This document shows, piece after piece, positions 28,939-36,795 of a DNA stretch of 64,000 nt (position 1 is the stretch's first letter; each line of letters opens with the position of its first letter). The DNA comes from Maridesulfovibrio sp. (GTDB taxonomy: Bacteria; Desulfobacterota; Desulfovibrionia; Desulfovibrionales; Desulfovibrionaceae). The notes below the pieces were generated by a model that worked only from the letters and a program-made list of their open reading frames with translations, made no database searches and was not told the DNA's origin. The stretch spans positions 2,198,501-2,262,500 of the forward strand of contig NZ_OY787459.1 of assembly GCF_963678865.1 (NCBI RefSeq). Direction: 5' to 3'. A program made the translations under genes and the position numbers.

Positions 28939-28955
28939 TGTTTCATTGTGAAACA
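28939..28955. promoter_or_regulatory. Candidate activator palindrome TGTTTCA-N3-TGAAACA (distal)
   Basis: Perfect 7-bp arms around TTG, about 270 bases upstream of the predicted start of the sigma54 operon. Confidence 0.65.
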
Positions 28956-29082
28956 AAGACCTTTTTTTTAAATCCTGCCCATAGTTGATGTTATTTTTGA
29001 AATGCAGATAACTGCTGGCTATAAGCCGTTAATCCGAGTTTCAGAAGCATATCAATCTTACTTCATTCCTTCAGAAAACTAC

Positions 29083-29099
29083 TATTTCATAATGAAACA
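29083..29099. promoter_or_regulatory. Candidate activator palindrome TATTTCA-N3-TGAAACA (proximal)
   Basis: Same 17-bp geometry as the site at 28939 with one arm mismatch, about 128 bases upstream of the predicted transcription start. Confidence 0.65.
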
Positions 29100-29192
29100 C
29101 CAGCCAGTCTTTTTCTGCCCATCCAGCCTTTTGCTTAATCCGTAAACACTGCAAATAAAACACATTGTGTGAACATTATCACAACCTCATCT

Positions 29193-29208
29193 TGGCACTG
29201 GCCTTGCT
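29193..29208 (+). promoter_or_regulatory. Near-perfect sigma54 promoter of the stress-type operon
   Basis: TGGCACT-GGCC-TTGCT matches the -24/-12 consensus at all key bases. The predicted start, about 29219, gives a very short leader into the ribosome site of the first gene. Confidence 0.88.
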
Positions 29209-29231
29209 CTACAGCAGTAAAGGTAAAAAAT

Positions 29232-29660
29232 ATGAATAACGTACTTATCGCTGTAGATACATCTGAATCAAGTTTCTGGCTCGCATACTACGCCATCGGT
29301 TTGAGTAAAAGAATATATATGAATGTTTCAATACTCATGGTTGACGATGAAGAATTCCGGGGCAGTACAGGCAGCGACGGGGAATGGATCGGATTGCCTG
29401 AAAAAAGGCTGGAATCACTCCTTGCAGAGGATCACTCGGAAAGGTCGCATATAAATTTTTACTCTACCAAGGGCAGTTTTGAAGACGAGGTTACTCAATT
29501 CATTATTGAAAATAAAATTACCACCCTTTTTATCGGGCAACCGGAAACCAGCGGAAACAGGCAGGACACAAAATTTATCGAATTGCTGGAAAGAATAGGC
29601 AACAAAACGGATTGCCACATCGAAGTGGTTCAAAAAGTTTCCGCATACGACCAACGATGA
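29232..29660 (+). CDS. Universal-stress-protein-like, single domain
   Basis: 142 residues from the ATG at 29232; the open frame begins earlier, but that part lies within the sigma54 promoter, so this start is firm. N-terminal NNVLIAVDTSESSFWLAYYAIGLSKR is the USP beta1-alpha1 start, and TTLFIGQPETSG occupies the place of the usual GxxG phosphate loop, which is degenerate, so ATP binding is uncertain. First gene of a sigma54 operon of seven. Confidence 0.8.
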   Translation: MNNVLIAVDTSESSFWLAYYAIGLSKRIYMNVSILMVDDEEFRGSTGSDGEWIGLPEKRLESLLAEDHSERSHINFYSTKGSFEDEVTQFIIENKITTLFIGQPETSGNRQDTKFIELLERIGNKTDCHIEVVQKVSAYDQR

Positions 29661-29785
29661 CATTTAATCGCAACTGCCTGCTGACGGTTGCGGAAAAATA
29701 GAATGAGAAAAGACTCGGAGGAACGGTTGGACTGACAGTCCGGACTTACGGGTCAATTGCAACTAAACAAACAAGGAGTTCTTTA

Positions 29786-30712
29786 ATGTGGCATATGTAT
29801 TTACCCATTGCCGGAAACAGCGTTAACGTAGTCGTCATCTTCATGTTGGGCGGCCTGGTTGGCCTGCTTTCGGGGATCTTCGGTGTTGGGGGAGGATTCC
29901 TGATGACTCCTCTGCTGATCATGTTCGGTATTCCACCGACTGTTGCGGCTGCATCTGATTCAAACCAGATTGTCGGAGCTTCAACCTCCGGCTGTCTTGC
30001 TCATTACCGCCTTGGAAATGTCGATTTCAAAATGGGAATCCTTCTTCTTATCGGCGGTGTTCTCGGCGGATTCATGGGTGTTCAGGCCATTAAGGTACTA
30101 CGGGCCATGGGTAACGCCGACTTTCTGATCAATGTAACTTACGTGCTGATGCTGGGCGGAGTTGGATCATACATGTTCATTGAAAGCCTCCAGAGCCTGC
30201 GCAAAAAAGATAAAACAGAAACTCAGGAAGCTCCCAAAAAGAAATCCCGCTACGCCAAGATGCTTGAAAGCCTCCCCTTCCAGACCGATTTCGAAAAATC
30301 AGGAGTCCGCCTTTCCCTGCTCATGCCGCTGGTACTCGGAGCTCTCGTCGGTGTTCTGGCTGCAATCATGGGTGTCGGAGGAGGATTTATCATGGTTCCG
30401 ATCATGGTCTACCTGCTGCGTATGCCAATGCATGTTGTTGTAGGAACCAGCCTCTTCCAGATTCTCTTTACCTGCATCAACGTTACCATTCTGCAATCAT
30501 ATACCAACCATACTGTCGACTTTGTGCTGGCATTGCTGTTGCTGGTAGGATCAACAATCGGTGCTCAATTCGGAACCAGAATAAGCAGAAAACTTAAAGG
30601 TGAGCAGCTTAAAATCCTGCTGGCAACCCTCGTTCTGGTTGTAATGGTCAAAATGCTTCTCAGCCTGTTGCTCACTCCTGATGTGCTGCTGGCTTACGCA
30701 GGAGGACATTAA
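29786..30712 (+). CDS. TSUP (TauE/SafE) membrane transporter
   Basis: 308 residues with eight or so helices in two repeats, each starting with the family motif: GLLSGIFGVGGGFLMTPLLI and later GVLAAIMGVGGGFIMVPIMV. TSUP proteins export or import sulfite, sulfonates and related anions. A cytoplasmic charged loop (KKDKTETQEAPKKKSRYAKM) joins the halves. AAGGAG before the ATG. The next gene belongs to a family that is often found next to TSUP genes, which supports a joint function. Confidence 0.92.
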   Translation: MWHMYLPIAGNSVNVVVIFMLGGLVGLLSGIFGVGGGFLMTPLLIMFGIPPTVAAASDSNQIVGASTSGCLAHYRLGNVDFKMGILLLIGGVLGGFMGVQAIKVLRAMGNADFLINVTYVLMLGGVGSYMFIESLQSLRKKDKTETQEAPKKKSRYAKMLESLPFQTDFEKSGVRLSLLMPLVLGALVGVLAAIMGVGGGFIMVPIMVYLLRMPMHVVVGTSLFQILFTCINVTILQSYTNHTVDFVLALLLLVGSTIGAQFGTRISRKLKGEQLKILLATLVLVVMVKMLLSLLLTPDVLLAYAGGH

Positions 30713-30715
30713 AAG

Positions 30716-31465
30716 ATGAATAAATTTAATATAATATTTATTGGCGCACTGGTTTCAATGCTCATTTCATGTGGAGCAGCCCTTGCATCCGAAAAAGTAA
30801 CATTGCACACAAGTCCCGATCACATTGCTATCGGAACAACTTATGATGGGACTACCCTCACTGCAAGTGGTACTGTACCTGCGGGGAGCGAAGCAGTAGT
30901 TAGAATTATGGGTGAACATAAGGACACCCATTTTAAAAAGAAAGGTAAGGCTCTCGGATTCTTATGGATGAATCTAGGGTCCGTGGAACTTCATGATATT
31001 CCGGACCTGTTCCTTATCGGCACCGATGCCAAAACATACGCTTCCGGCGGGGGCGCATGGAAACAGCTCAATCTTGGTTTTAATTCAGTAAAAGGAAATA
31101 CTGATCAGCTCCTGTTTGATGAATACATCAAACTCGTCAGTCAGGAAGGACTGTATGAAGTGCAGGAAAATGTTGTAACCTACAGTGATGCCGGCAATGG
31201 TTTGCGGAATTTTACCGCAACAATCAAGCTGCCCTCTTCGCTGAAAAAAGGTGCCTATACCGTTGAACTGGCAGCTGTACAGGGCGATAAGGTTCTCGGC
31301 AGGTCCTCAACAACAATAACTGCCGAACTGGACGGATTCCCTGAAATTCTTGCCTCGATCGCCTTCGGACATGAGATTGCTTATGGAGTCTCTGCGGTTA
31401 TTATCGCAATTCTGGCCGGTCTGTTAATGACCGTGCTCTTTCAAGATAAAGGCGGAGTCCATTAG
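30716..31465 (+). CDS. Alph_Pro_TM-like (TIGR02186-type) membrane protein
   Basis: 249 residues: signal peptide (ending near ALASE), a periplasmic beta-rich domain (residues 25-205), one C-terminal membrane helix (GVSAVIIAILAGLLMTVLF) and a short cytoplasmic tail. The domain start VTLHTSPDHIAIGTTYDGTTLTASGTVP is typical of the family that accompanies TauE/SafE transporters in proteobacteria. It begins 3 bases after the transporter stop, so it is likely a partner subunit or accessory. Precise role unknown. Confidence 0.75.
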   Translation: MNKFNIIFIGALVSMLISCGAALASEKVTLHTSPDHIAIGTTYDGTTLTASGTVPAGSEAVVRIMGEHKDTHFKKKGKALGFLWMNLGSVELHDIPDLFLIGTDAKTYASGGGAWKQLNLGFNSVKGNTDQLLFDEYIKLVSQEGLYEVQENVVTYSDAGNGLRNFTATIKLPSSLKKGAYTVELAAVQGDKVLGRSSTTITAELDGFPEILASIAFGHEIAYGVSAVIIAILAGLLMTVLFQDKGGVH

Positions 31466-31482
31466 GACCAAAGGTTAAAATT

Positions 31483-34086
31483 ATGAATCGGTTGTTTAAT
31501 TTCATACAGAAACTCCTGAAAGGAAGGCACAAGAGAAGGCCTCGCTCTTTTGCCGACCTCTTTAGAAATTTTAATTCCGTATTGGAATTAAACAACCGTA
31601 TTCTGACCGGCATAGCATCAATGCACAGCAAACTCGGTGGTGATTATATTTTTGACACCCAGTATCTGCGCATGGCGACTCAGGATATGGAAGATCTTGT
31701 ACGCAGACTTATCGGCGCACTGGATTCCATGACCCCAGGCAAGTATATTGAATTATACAGTTCCCTAGGAGAGATTTCCAAGAACATCCAGCACGAGCTC
31801 GCAGGGCAACCGGCTCTTCCAGACAGGTTGATGATTGCGTTCAGTGAAACAACACCAAAGGACTATGATCTGGTCGGAGCTAAAAGTTATAATCTGGCCC
31901 GCATATCCAATTTGCTGGAAATCAAAACTCCGGCAGGAATTTCCATCACCACCAGAGCGTGTAAAGAATATATGGAGTCCAACGGCTTCAACAAAATTAT
32001 TTCCGCCATCAAACACGAATGCATGGATGGAGATAAACCGCTTGATCAGGCCTCAGCGGAGATTTCCGAATTAATCCTTTCCGGTACAATTCCACCCGAA
32101 GTGCGCAAGACCCTAAACGAAGTCAGGGATCAACTTTCCCTCAACTCGGAAAAAGGTTTAGGTCTTGCTGTACGCAGCAGTGCGTGGGGGGAAGACGGAA
32201 ATAATTCTTTTGCGGGAATCTATGAAAGCCTGATCAATGTCCGGCCCGACAGACTGCATGAGGCATACCGGACTGTACTGGCCGCCATATATTCACCCGC
32301 TGCCATAAGATACCGCCGCAGGCTGAATTACAGGACCAGAGAAACTCTGATGGCCGTATCCTTTCAGACAATGGTCGATGCCAAATGCAGCGGGGTTGTT
32401 TATACTCTTTCACCGACCGCCCCCCGGGACAACACTGTCATTATAAGTTCAGCCTGGGGACTCGGATCAGCCATTGTTGCCGGGGAATCGGCAACGGACC
32501 AGTTCTCCGTCTCCAGAGAAAAGCCGTATGAACAGCTGGCTGTGTCCATCCAGCGCAAAGAAAAGGCGCTGCGGATAAATCCCGCTGGTCCGGGTACAGT
32601 TGAGGAGACAGTCCCCGAACACCTTCAGACCCGGTCCAGTCTCAGCTCAGAAGAAATAAAAATACTGGTTAAGACCGCCCTGCGTCTGGAACAATATTTT
32701 AAAAAACCGCAGGATATTGAGTTCGCCTTTGACCAAGACGGAGAACTCATAATCCTGCAAAGCCGCCCCCTGCGGATACAGTCACCGGTTGATGAGCCTT
32801 GTGCGTCACTAATCGAAGAACTGAACAACCGGGAAAAAATCATTTCCGGAAAAGGGGATGTAGCTCAGCAGGGAATTGCTTCGGGAAAAGTATTTATAGC
32901 GCGTAATGATTCATGTTTAAACGACTTTCCCAATGGGGCCATTCTGGTTGTCCACCACTCGTCGCCTTCGTATGCCGCCATTCTTCCCCGTGCGGGAGGC
33001 TTGATAACAGACGTGGGTTCCCCTCTCGGGCATCTGGCAACTATTGCCCGCGAATATCGCGTCCCTGCGCTTCTTAACACTGAAAATGCGACAAAAATTC
33101 TATCCGAAGGCCAGATTATAACCATGGATGCGGAGCAGAAAACCGTTTATGCCGGGATTCTCCATGAATTACATCTTTATCAGGCCAAGAGTGAAAGCAT
33201 CGATGAAACCTACGAATATCGTTTACTCAGAAGGATTCTCAGGCAGGTGGAACCGCTCAATTTATTCGATCCTGCAGACAGCAATTTTAATCCTGCGGGA
33301 TGCGAAACATTCCATGACATCACCCGTTTCGTTCATGAGAAAGCTGTAGAAGAACTGATTGAAATCAATATCGGAACTTCGCTTGACTCATCTTCACCCA
33401 ATGGACGGCTGAAATTACCTGTCCCTCTGGATTTGACAATTATTGATATCGGGGGCGGATTAAAAAACATCGAGTCCGAAATGGACTCAGGCCGGTTCAA
33501 CAGAAAAACAATAGAACAGGATCAGGTCGCGTCAGCTCCAATGACAGCTTTTATCGAGGGGGTCACTATGGCCGGAGTATGGCAGTCGTCCCCTGTTCCT
33601 GTTGACTTTTCAAGTTTTATGTCCAGCATGACCCGGACAGTTTCACCACAGCATGCGGACTCCACAAACATCGGGCGTAATCTGGCTGTTATTTCAGACA
33701 ATTACTCCCACATAAGTCTGCATCTTGGTTATCACTTCACTATCATAAACTGTTACGTAAGTGAGAATCCGGCAGACAACTACGTATACTTCCGCTTTGC
33801 AGGAGGTGTAACCGATGCTGAAAGGCGTTCACGGAGAGCCAGATTCCTGAGCGAAGTTCTTGCCCGTCTGGATTTCTCAATTACCGTCAGGGATGATCTT
33901 GTCATCGCACGAGCCAAAAAAATCAGTGCTGATGACATTATGTATCGTATGATGGTCATGGGGATACTGGTTGCATACAGCAGACAGCTGGATGTTTCCA
34001 TGATCAATGACTCCAGTATCGAAAGTTATGCAAACGATTTTGATGAACTAATAAAAAATCGCATTCAAACAACAATCGGAGGGTGA
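31483..34086 (+). CDS. PEP-synthase-like phosphotransferase lacking the PEP/pyruvate barrel
   Basis: 867 residues. An N-terminal helical region of about 110 residues precedes an ATP-binding domain like PpsA/PPDK (VGAKSYNLARIS; LAVRSSAWGEDGNNSFAGIYESLINV; FDQDGELIILQSRPLR). A mobile swivelling domain follows with the phospho-acceptor His517 (DVGSPLGHLATIAREYRVPALL). The C-terminal 290 residues do not resemble the PEP/pyruvate TIM barrel that completes PpsA or PPDK. It can probably make a phospho-His from ATP, but the acceptor is unknown. Rifampin phosphotransferase has ATP and His domains too but in another order. Fourth gene of the sigma54 operon. Confidence 0.85.
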   Translation: MNRLFNFIQKLLKGRHKRRPRSFADLFRNFNSVLELNNRILTGIASMHSKLGGDYIFDTQYLRMATQDMEDLVRRLIGALDSMTPGKYIELYSSLGEISKNIQHELAGQPALPDRLMIAFSETTPKDYDLVGAKSYNLARISNLLEIKTPAGISITTRACKEYMESNGFNKIISAIKHECMDGDKPLDQASAEISELILSGTIPPEVRKTLNEVRDQLSLNSEKGLGLAVRSSAWGEDGNNSFAGIYESLINVRPDRLHEAYRTVLAAIYSPAAIRYRRRLNYRTRETLMAVSFQTMVDAKCSGVVYTLSPTAPRDNTVIISSAWGLGSAIVAGESATDQFSVSREKPYEQLAVSIQRKEKALRINPAGPGTVEETVPEHLQTRSSLSSEEIKILVKTALRLEQYFKKPQDIEFAFDQDGELIILQSRPLRIQSPVDEPCASLIEELNNREKIISGKGDVAQQGIASGKVFIARNDSCLNDFPNGAILVVHHSSPSYAAILPRAGGLITDVGSPLGHLATIAREYRVPALLNTENATKILSEGQIITMDAEQKTVYAGILHELHLYQAKSESIDETYEYRLLRRILRQVEPLNLFDPADSNFNPAGCETFHDITRFVHEKAVEELIEINIGTSLDSSSPNGRLKLPVPLDLTIIDIGGGLKNIESEMDSGRFNRKTIEQDQVASAPMTAFIEGVTMAGVWQSSPVPVDFSSFMSSMTRTVSPQHADSTNIGRNLAVISDNYSHISLHLGYHFTIINCYVSENPADNYVYFRFAGGVTDAERRSRRARFLSEVLARLDFSITVRDDLVIARAKKISADDIMYRMMVMGILVAYSRQLDVSMINDSSIESYANDFDELIKNRIQTTIGG

Positions 34087-34090
34087 CAGA

Positions 34091-34492
34091 ATGAACACCT
34101 CAAAAACAAGTATTCTGATTCTTGATGACGAACCGATCGTCAGTAAAAGGCTCCATCCTGCTCTGGAAAAAAAGGGCTATGAGGTGGAAAGCTTCATAGA
34201 CAGCAGCAAAGCTCTGGAAAGAATCCACCAACGTAATTTCGATATTGTGGTCACTGACCTCAAGATGGATGGAGTGGACGGGATGCAGTTTATGACTGAA
34301 GTAAAAAGCCTCTCTCCCGACACCGAGGTGATAATCATCACCGGATTTGCGACCATGGAAACAGCAAAGGAATCCATACGCAAAGGAATTTTCGATTTTC
34401 TCGCCAAACCCTTCAAACTTGGAGAGATTCAGGAAGTAATCAGGTTGGCTGACGAAAAAATAAAGAAAGCCAAACTGTCAAAACAGGCTTAA
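34091..34492 (+). CDS. Single-domain response regulator (receiver only)
   Basis: 133 residues, CheY-like receiver with the acid pair DDE at 12-14, phospho-acceptor Asp56 (VTDLKMDGVDG), switch Thr (ITGFAT) and Lys (LAKPF). No output domain. It starts 4 bases after the phosphotransferase gene. It may take phosphate from a kinase outside the operon or act as a phosphate sink; receipt from the PEP-synthase-like His is conceivable but unproven. Confidence 0.9.
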   Translation: MNTSKTSILILDDEPIVSKRLHPALEKKGYEVESFIDSSKALERIHQRNFDIVVTDLKMDGVDGMQFMTEVKSLSPDTEVIIITGFATMETAKESIRKGIFDFLAKPFKLGEIQEVIRLADEKIKKAKLSKQA

Positions 34493-34523
34493 CCAGATTT
34501 AGCCGTGTATGCGAGGTATGTTT

Positions 34524-35336
34524 ATGAATAAAGCGTTAATTCCGGTGGAAATGACTCTGGCATCCAATATTGCCCTGCGATATGCCTGCCAAAAATCGGA
34601 TATCATCGGAGTCGGTCTACAACCCATACATATTGAGGAACCGGATCATAAGTCGCACTCGTCTGAAACCGGCTGGATTCGCAAATCATGGGAATCAGGC
34701 CTTAAGCAGGCCGGTATGGAACAAGTCCGCCAGATTCTTCAAAACGAGGAACTGGACTGCTTCATCATGCCCCAGCCCATTGTGGAAGTGGGAGACAGGG
34801 CAGATATACTTTTACGCGAACTCCGGTTGGGTGGATATAATCTGTTCATCGAAGGTGAAATCTCAAATTTCAATACCGGTGAATTCCGCAAGAAACTGCG
34901 CTCCAAATTATACAGGAAGATGCCTTGCCCGGTTCTTGTTGTAAAAAACCTTATCAAATCTGACCGGGTGGCTATCGTTGTTGATTCCAGAACAGACTTA
35001 CAATCCATGATTGATCAATTCTGCGGATTACTGCCTGACAAACAGATAGATTTTGACCTCTGTGTCTACAGTCTGGATGACTTCAGTCAGGAAAAACAGC
35101 CGGAGGACATCATTAAAAGCGCTAAAACAATACTTGCCGGACATGGACAGACTCCGCAAAGGGCATTTACCTTGTTGACTGCTCCTGAAAAAGCGGCTCC
35201 TTCACTCCATGATTATGGCATGATCGTTTCTGCCGTGGATCGTAATTCCACCCGTAAATCACCTCTTATCGAGGTTCTGGCCCGTGTATCCAGTCCCCTT
35301 TTTCTGTGTTGGACATACTCTGCCGGGAGGTCATAA
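34524..35336 (+). CDS. Universal-stress-like protein, degenerate tandem
   Basis: 270 residues from the ATG at 34524, chosen because GAGG lies seven bases before it. The first half resembles a USP domain (MNKALIPVEMTLASNIALRYAC; LRSKLYRKMPCPVLVVKN as the usual domain end). The second half (SDRVAIVVDSRTDLQSMIDQFC onward) looks like a degenerate second copy. The nucleotide-binding glycines are not evident. It overlaps the next gene by one base (TAATG). Confidence 0.7.
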   Translation: MNKALIPVEMTLASNIALRYACQKSDIIGVGLQPIHIEEPDHKSHSSETGWIRKSWESGLKQAGMEQVRQILQNEELDCFIMPQPIVEVGDRADILLRELRLGGYNLFIEGEISNFNTGEFRKKLRSKLYRKMPCPVLVVKNLIKSDRVAIVVDSRTDLQSMIDQFCGLLPDKQIDFDLCVYSLDDFSQEKQPEDIIKSAKTILAGHGQTPQRAFTLLTAPEKAAPSLHDYGMIVSAVDRNSTRKSPLIEVLARVSSPLFLCWTYSAGRS

Positions 35337-36202
35337 TGAAAATACTTATTCCTGTAGATGAAAACACTTACAGCATGTACGCCATCCGCCATGCCGCCCG
35401 GCTGGCCCGAAATACATGGCCGGATCTGGCCCTGCTGGGCATTGACCAAAAAGGACTGCTGCCGGGAATAGAACCCAATTTTACCGATTCCAATCCCAAA
35501 GTGCGTATGCTGCACAACTACTGCAAAGACCTGCTGGCTCTACTCGGTTCAAACTCCGAACTTTACGTTGCAGGGGATGAACAGTTCCTGATGTCAGAGC
35601 AAGGCAATCGACTGGCTGGGGAAGATCATGCGGGACGCAAAAAGCTGCAATTGCATCTGCGGAATGCCTCCCCCGTAAAGGCTATACTCGAAGAAGCTAA
35701 AAACAATGACAGCGACCTGATCATCATGGGCTGCAGCCGCAGCGGTTCTGCCTGGGAAAATGATGCCCATGCGCCCGGCAAAGTGGCAGACCGGGCAAAC
35801 TGCCCTGTACTGATAATCAAGGACGAACATCCCATTACAAAAATAGTATGTTGCCTGGACCACGCTCATGTCACACAGGAATCCCTTGAAATGATCAGCC
35901 AGTTAGTCACATTTTATGATGCTGAGCTTGAAATTGTCGGCATTCTTAAACACTCCCAGCTCAAGCATGAAGTTGAGCAACAGATGGGCGAAGTTTTGGA
36001 CTACTACCTTAAACGTAATATTTGCGCTCTGGTGAAAGTGGTTGACGAAAAATCACTTGAATCTTTCATATCTTCTGGAACTCAGAAAAATCTGATGGCT
36101 GTATGGCTCAGCCCCAAGTCTACGCTTCAACGTCTCTTTCCCCGAGATAAAGTTGCAACCTTGGTCAACAACACGTTGTCTTCCCTACTTGTCCTGAGAT
36201 AG
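35336..36202 (+). CDS. Tandem universal stress protein
   Basis: 288 residues, start at the ATG with GGGAGG just upstream. Domain 1 is a recognisable USP: MKILIPVDENTYSMYAIRHAARLA, the VKAILEEAKNNDSDLIIMGCSRSGS segment and DRANCPVLIIKD end. Domain 2 (TKIVCCLDHAHVTQESLEM...) is more degenerate, ending NTLSSLLVLR. Proteins of this class bind ATP or AMP in domains with GxxG-9x-G; here GCSRSG is followed by a gap of non-standard length. Last gene of the operon, before a strong terminator. Confidence 0.85.
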   Translation: MKILIPVDENTYSMYAIRHAARLARNTWPDLALLGIDQKGLLPGIEPNFTDSNPKVRMLHNYCKDLLALLGSNSELYVAGDEQFLMSEQGNRLAGEDHAGRKKLQLHLRNASPVKAILEEAKNNDSDLIIMGCSRSGSAWENDAHAPGKVADRANCPVLIIKDEHPITKIVCCLDHAHVTQESLEMISQLVTFYDAELEIVGILKHSQLKHEVEQQMGEVLDYYLKRNICALVKVVDEKSLESFISSGTQKNLMAVWLSPKSTLQRLFPRDKVATLVNNTLSSLLVLR

Positions 36203-36303
36203 ATAAAAATGGGTTATGCCTGGTTAGACCTTCCTTTCTAAGAATGGCGAATCCCTCCACCCCCCTTTGAATTAGAATTCTTCTGAGTTTCAGTTTCAAC
36301 AAG

Positions 36304-36344
36304 CCCGGTACAGCACTCTCCAGTGTGCTGTACCGGGTCTTTTT
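36304..36344 (+). terminator. Terminator of the stress-type operon
   Basis: 13-bp perfect stem (36304-36316 with 36325-36337) followed by TCTTTTTA. Confidence 0.88.
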
Positions 36345-36446
36345 AGCGATCAGAAAAAAACACGTATATTCTTTTCACAAACAGTTCGTATTGATCAAGC
36401 TTGTCCGGTCTTACCCGCCACACACGGAGTCCTTCCCTGTTTCAGA

Positions 36447-36471
36447 TGTAATATTTGTAATAAACTGTAAT
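36447..36471 (+). promoter_or_regulatory. Three TGTAAT direct repeats, candidate regulator site
   Basis: TGTAAT occurs at 36447, 36456 and 36466, a 9-10 bp period as used by OmpR/PhoB-class regulators. About 325 bases upstream of the adhesin gene. A second pair is at 36639. Confidence 0.45.
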
Positions 36472-36638
36472 ATACCGTCGCCGCATTGCTTAAGGAACAA
36501 AAACAAGACTTTTATTTCAACCTTATATTTTGGATGATTTTCACATTGAAAAACCGCCAGATACAAGAATCAAGATCCGACATGCCCCCTATACCGGACA
36601 GGCGGCCCCCTAACAAATTATCATTCTCTGCATGTATC

Positions 36639-36683
36639 TGTAATAAAATGTAAGTGGTTCCCCGTTCTTTAACCGGTTATAAT
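36639..36683 (+). promoter_or_regulatory. Candidate activator-dependent promoter of the adhesin operon
   Basis: TGTAAT-N4-TGTAAG (36639-36654) abuts a poor -35 region, and TATAAT stands at 36678-36683. This resembles PhoB-type promoters where the regulator replaces the -35. The 15-base core TGTAATAAA(A/C)TGTAA also occurs at 36456-36470. Confidence 0.5.
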
Positions 36684-36795
36684 GAAATCAAAGTCGGCAT
36701 TTTTGATGTGCCTTTCTTTTACCTCCAACACGTTAAAACGATGCCGGTGACCGGCTCGTCTTAACGTAAGCGATCACCTATGTGCGGGAGGCCCC

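Noticed and set aside
31483..34086. Annotation as complete phosphoenolpyruvate synthase
   Set aside because: The C-terminal PEP/pyruvate barrel motifs are absent; only ATP-binding and phospho-His domains are supported.
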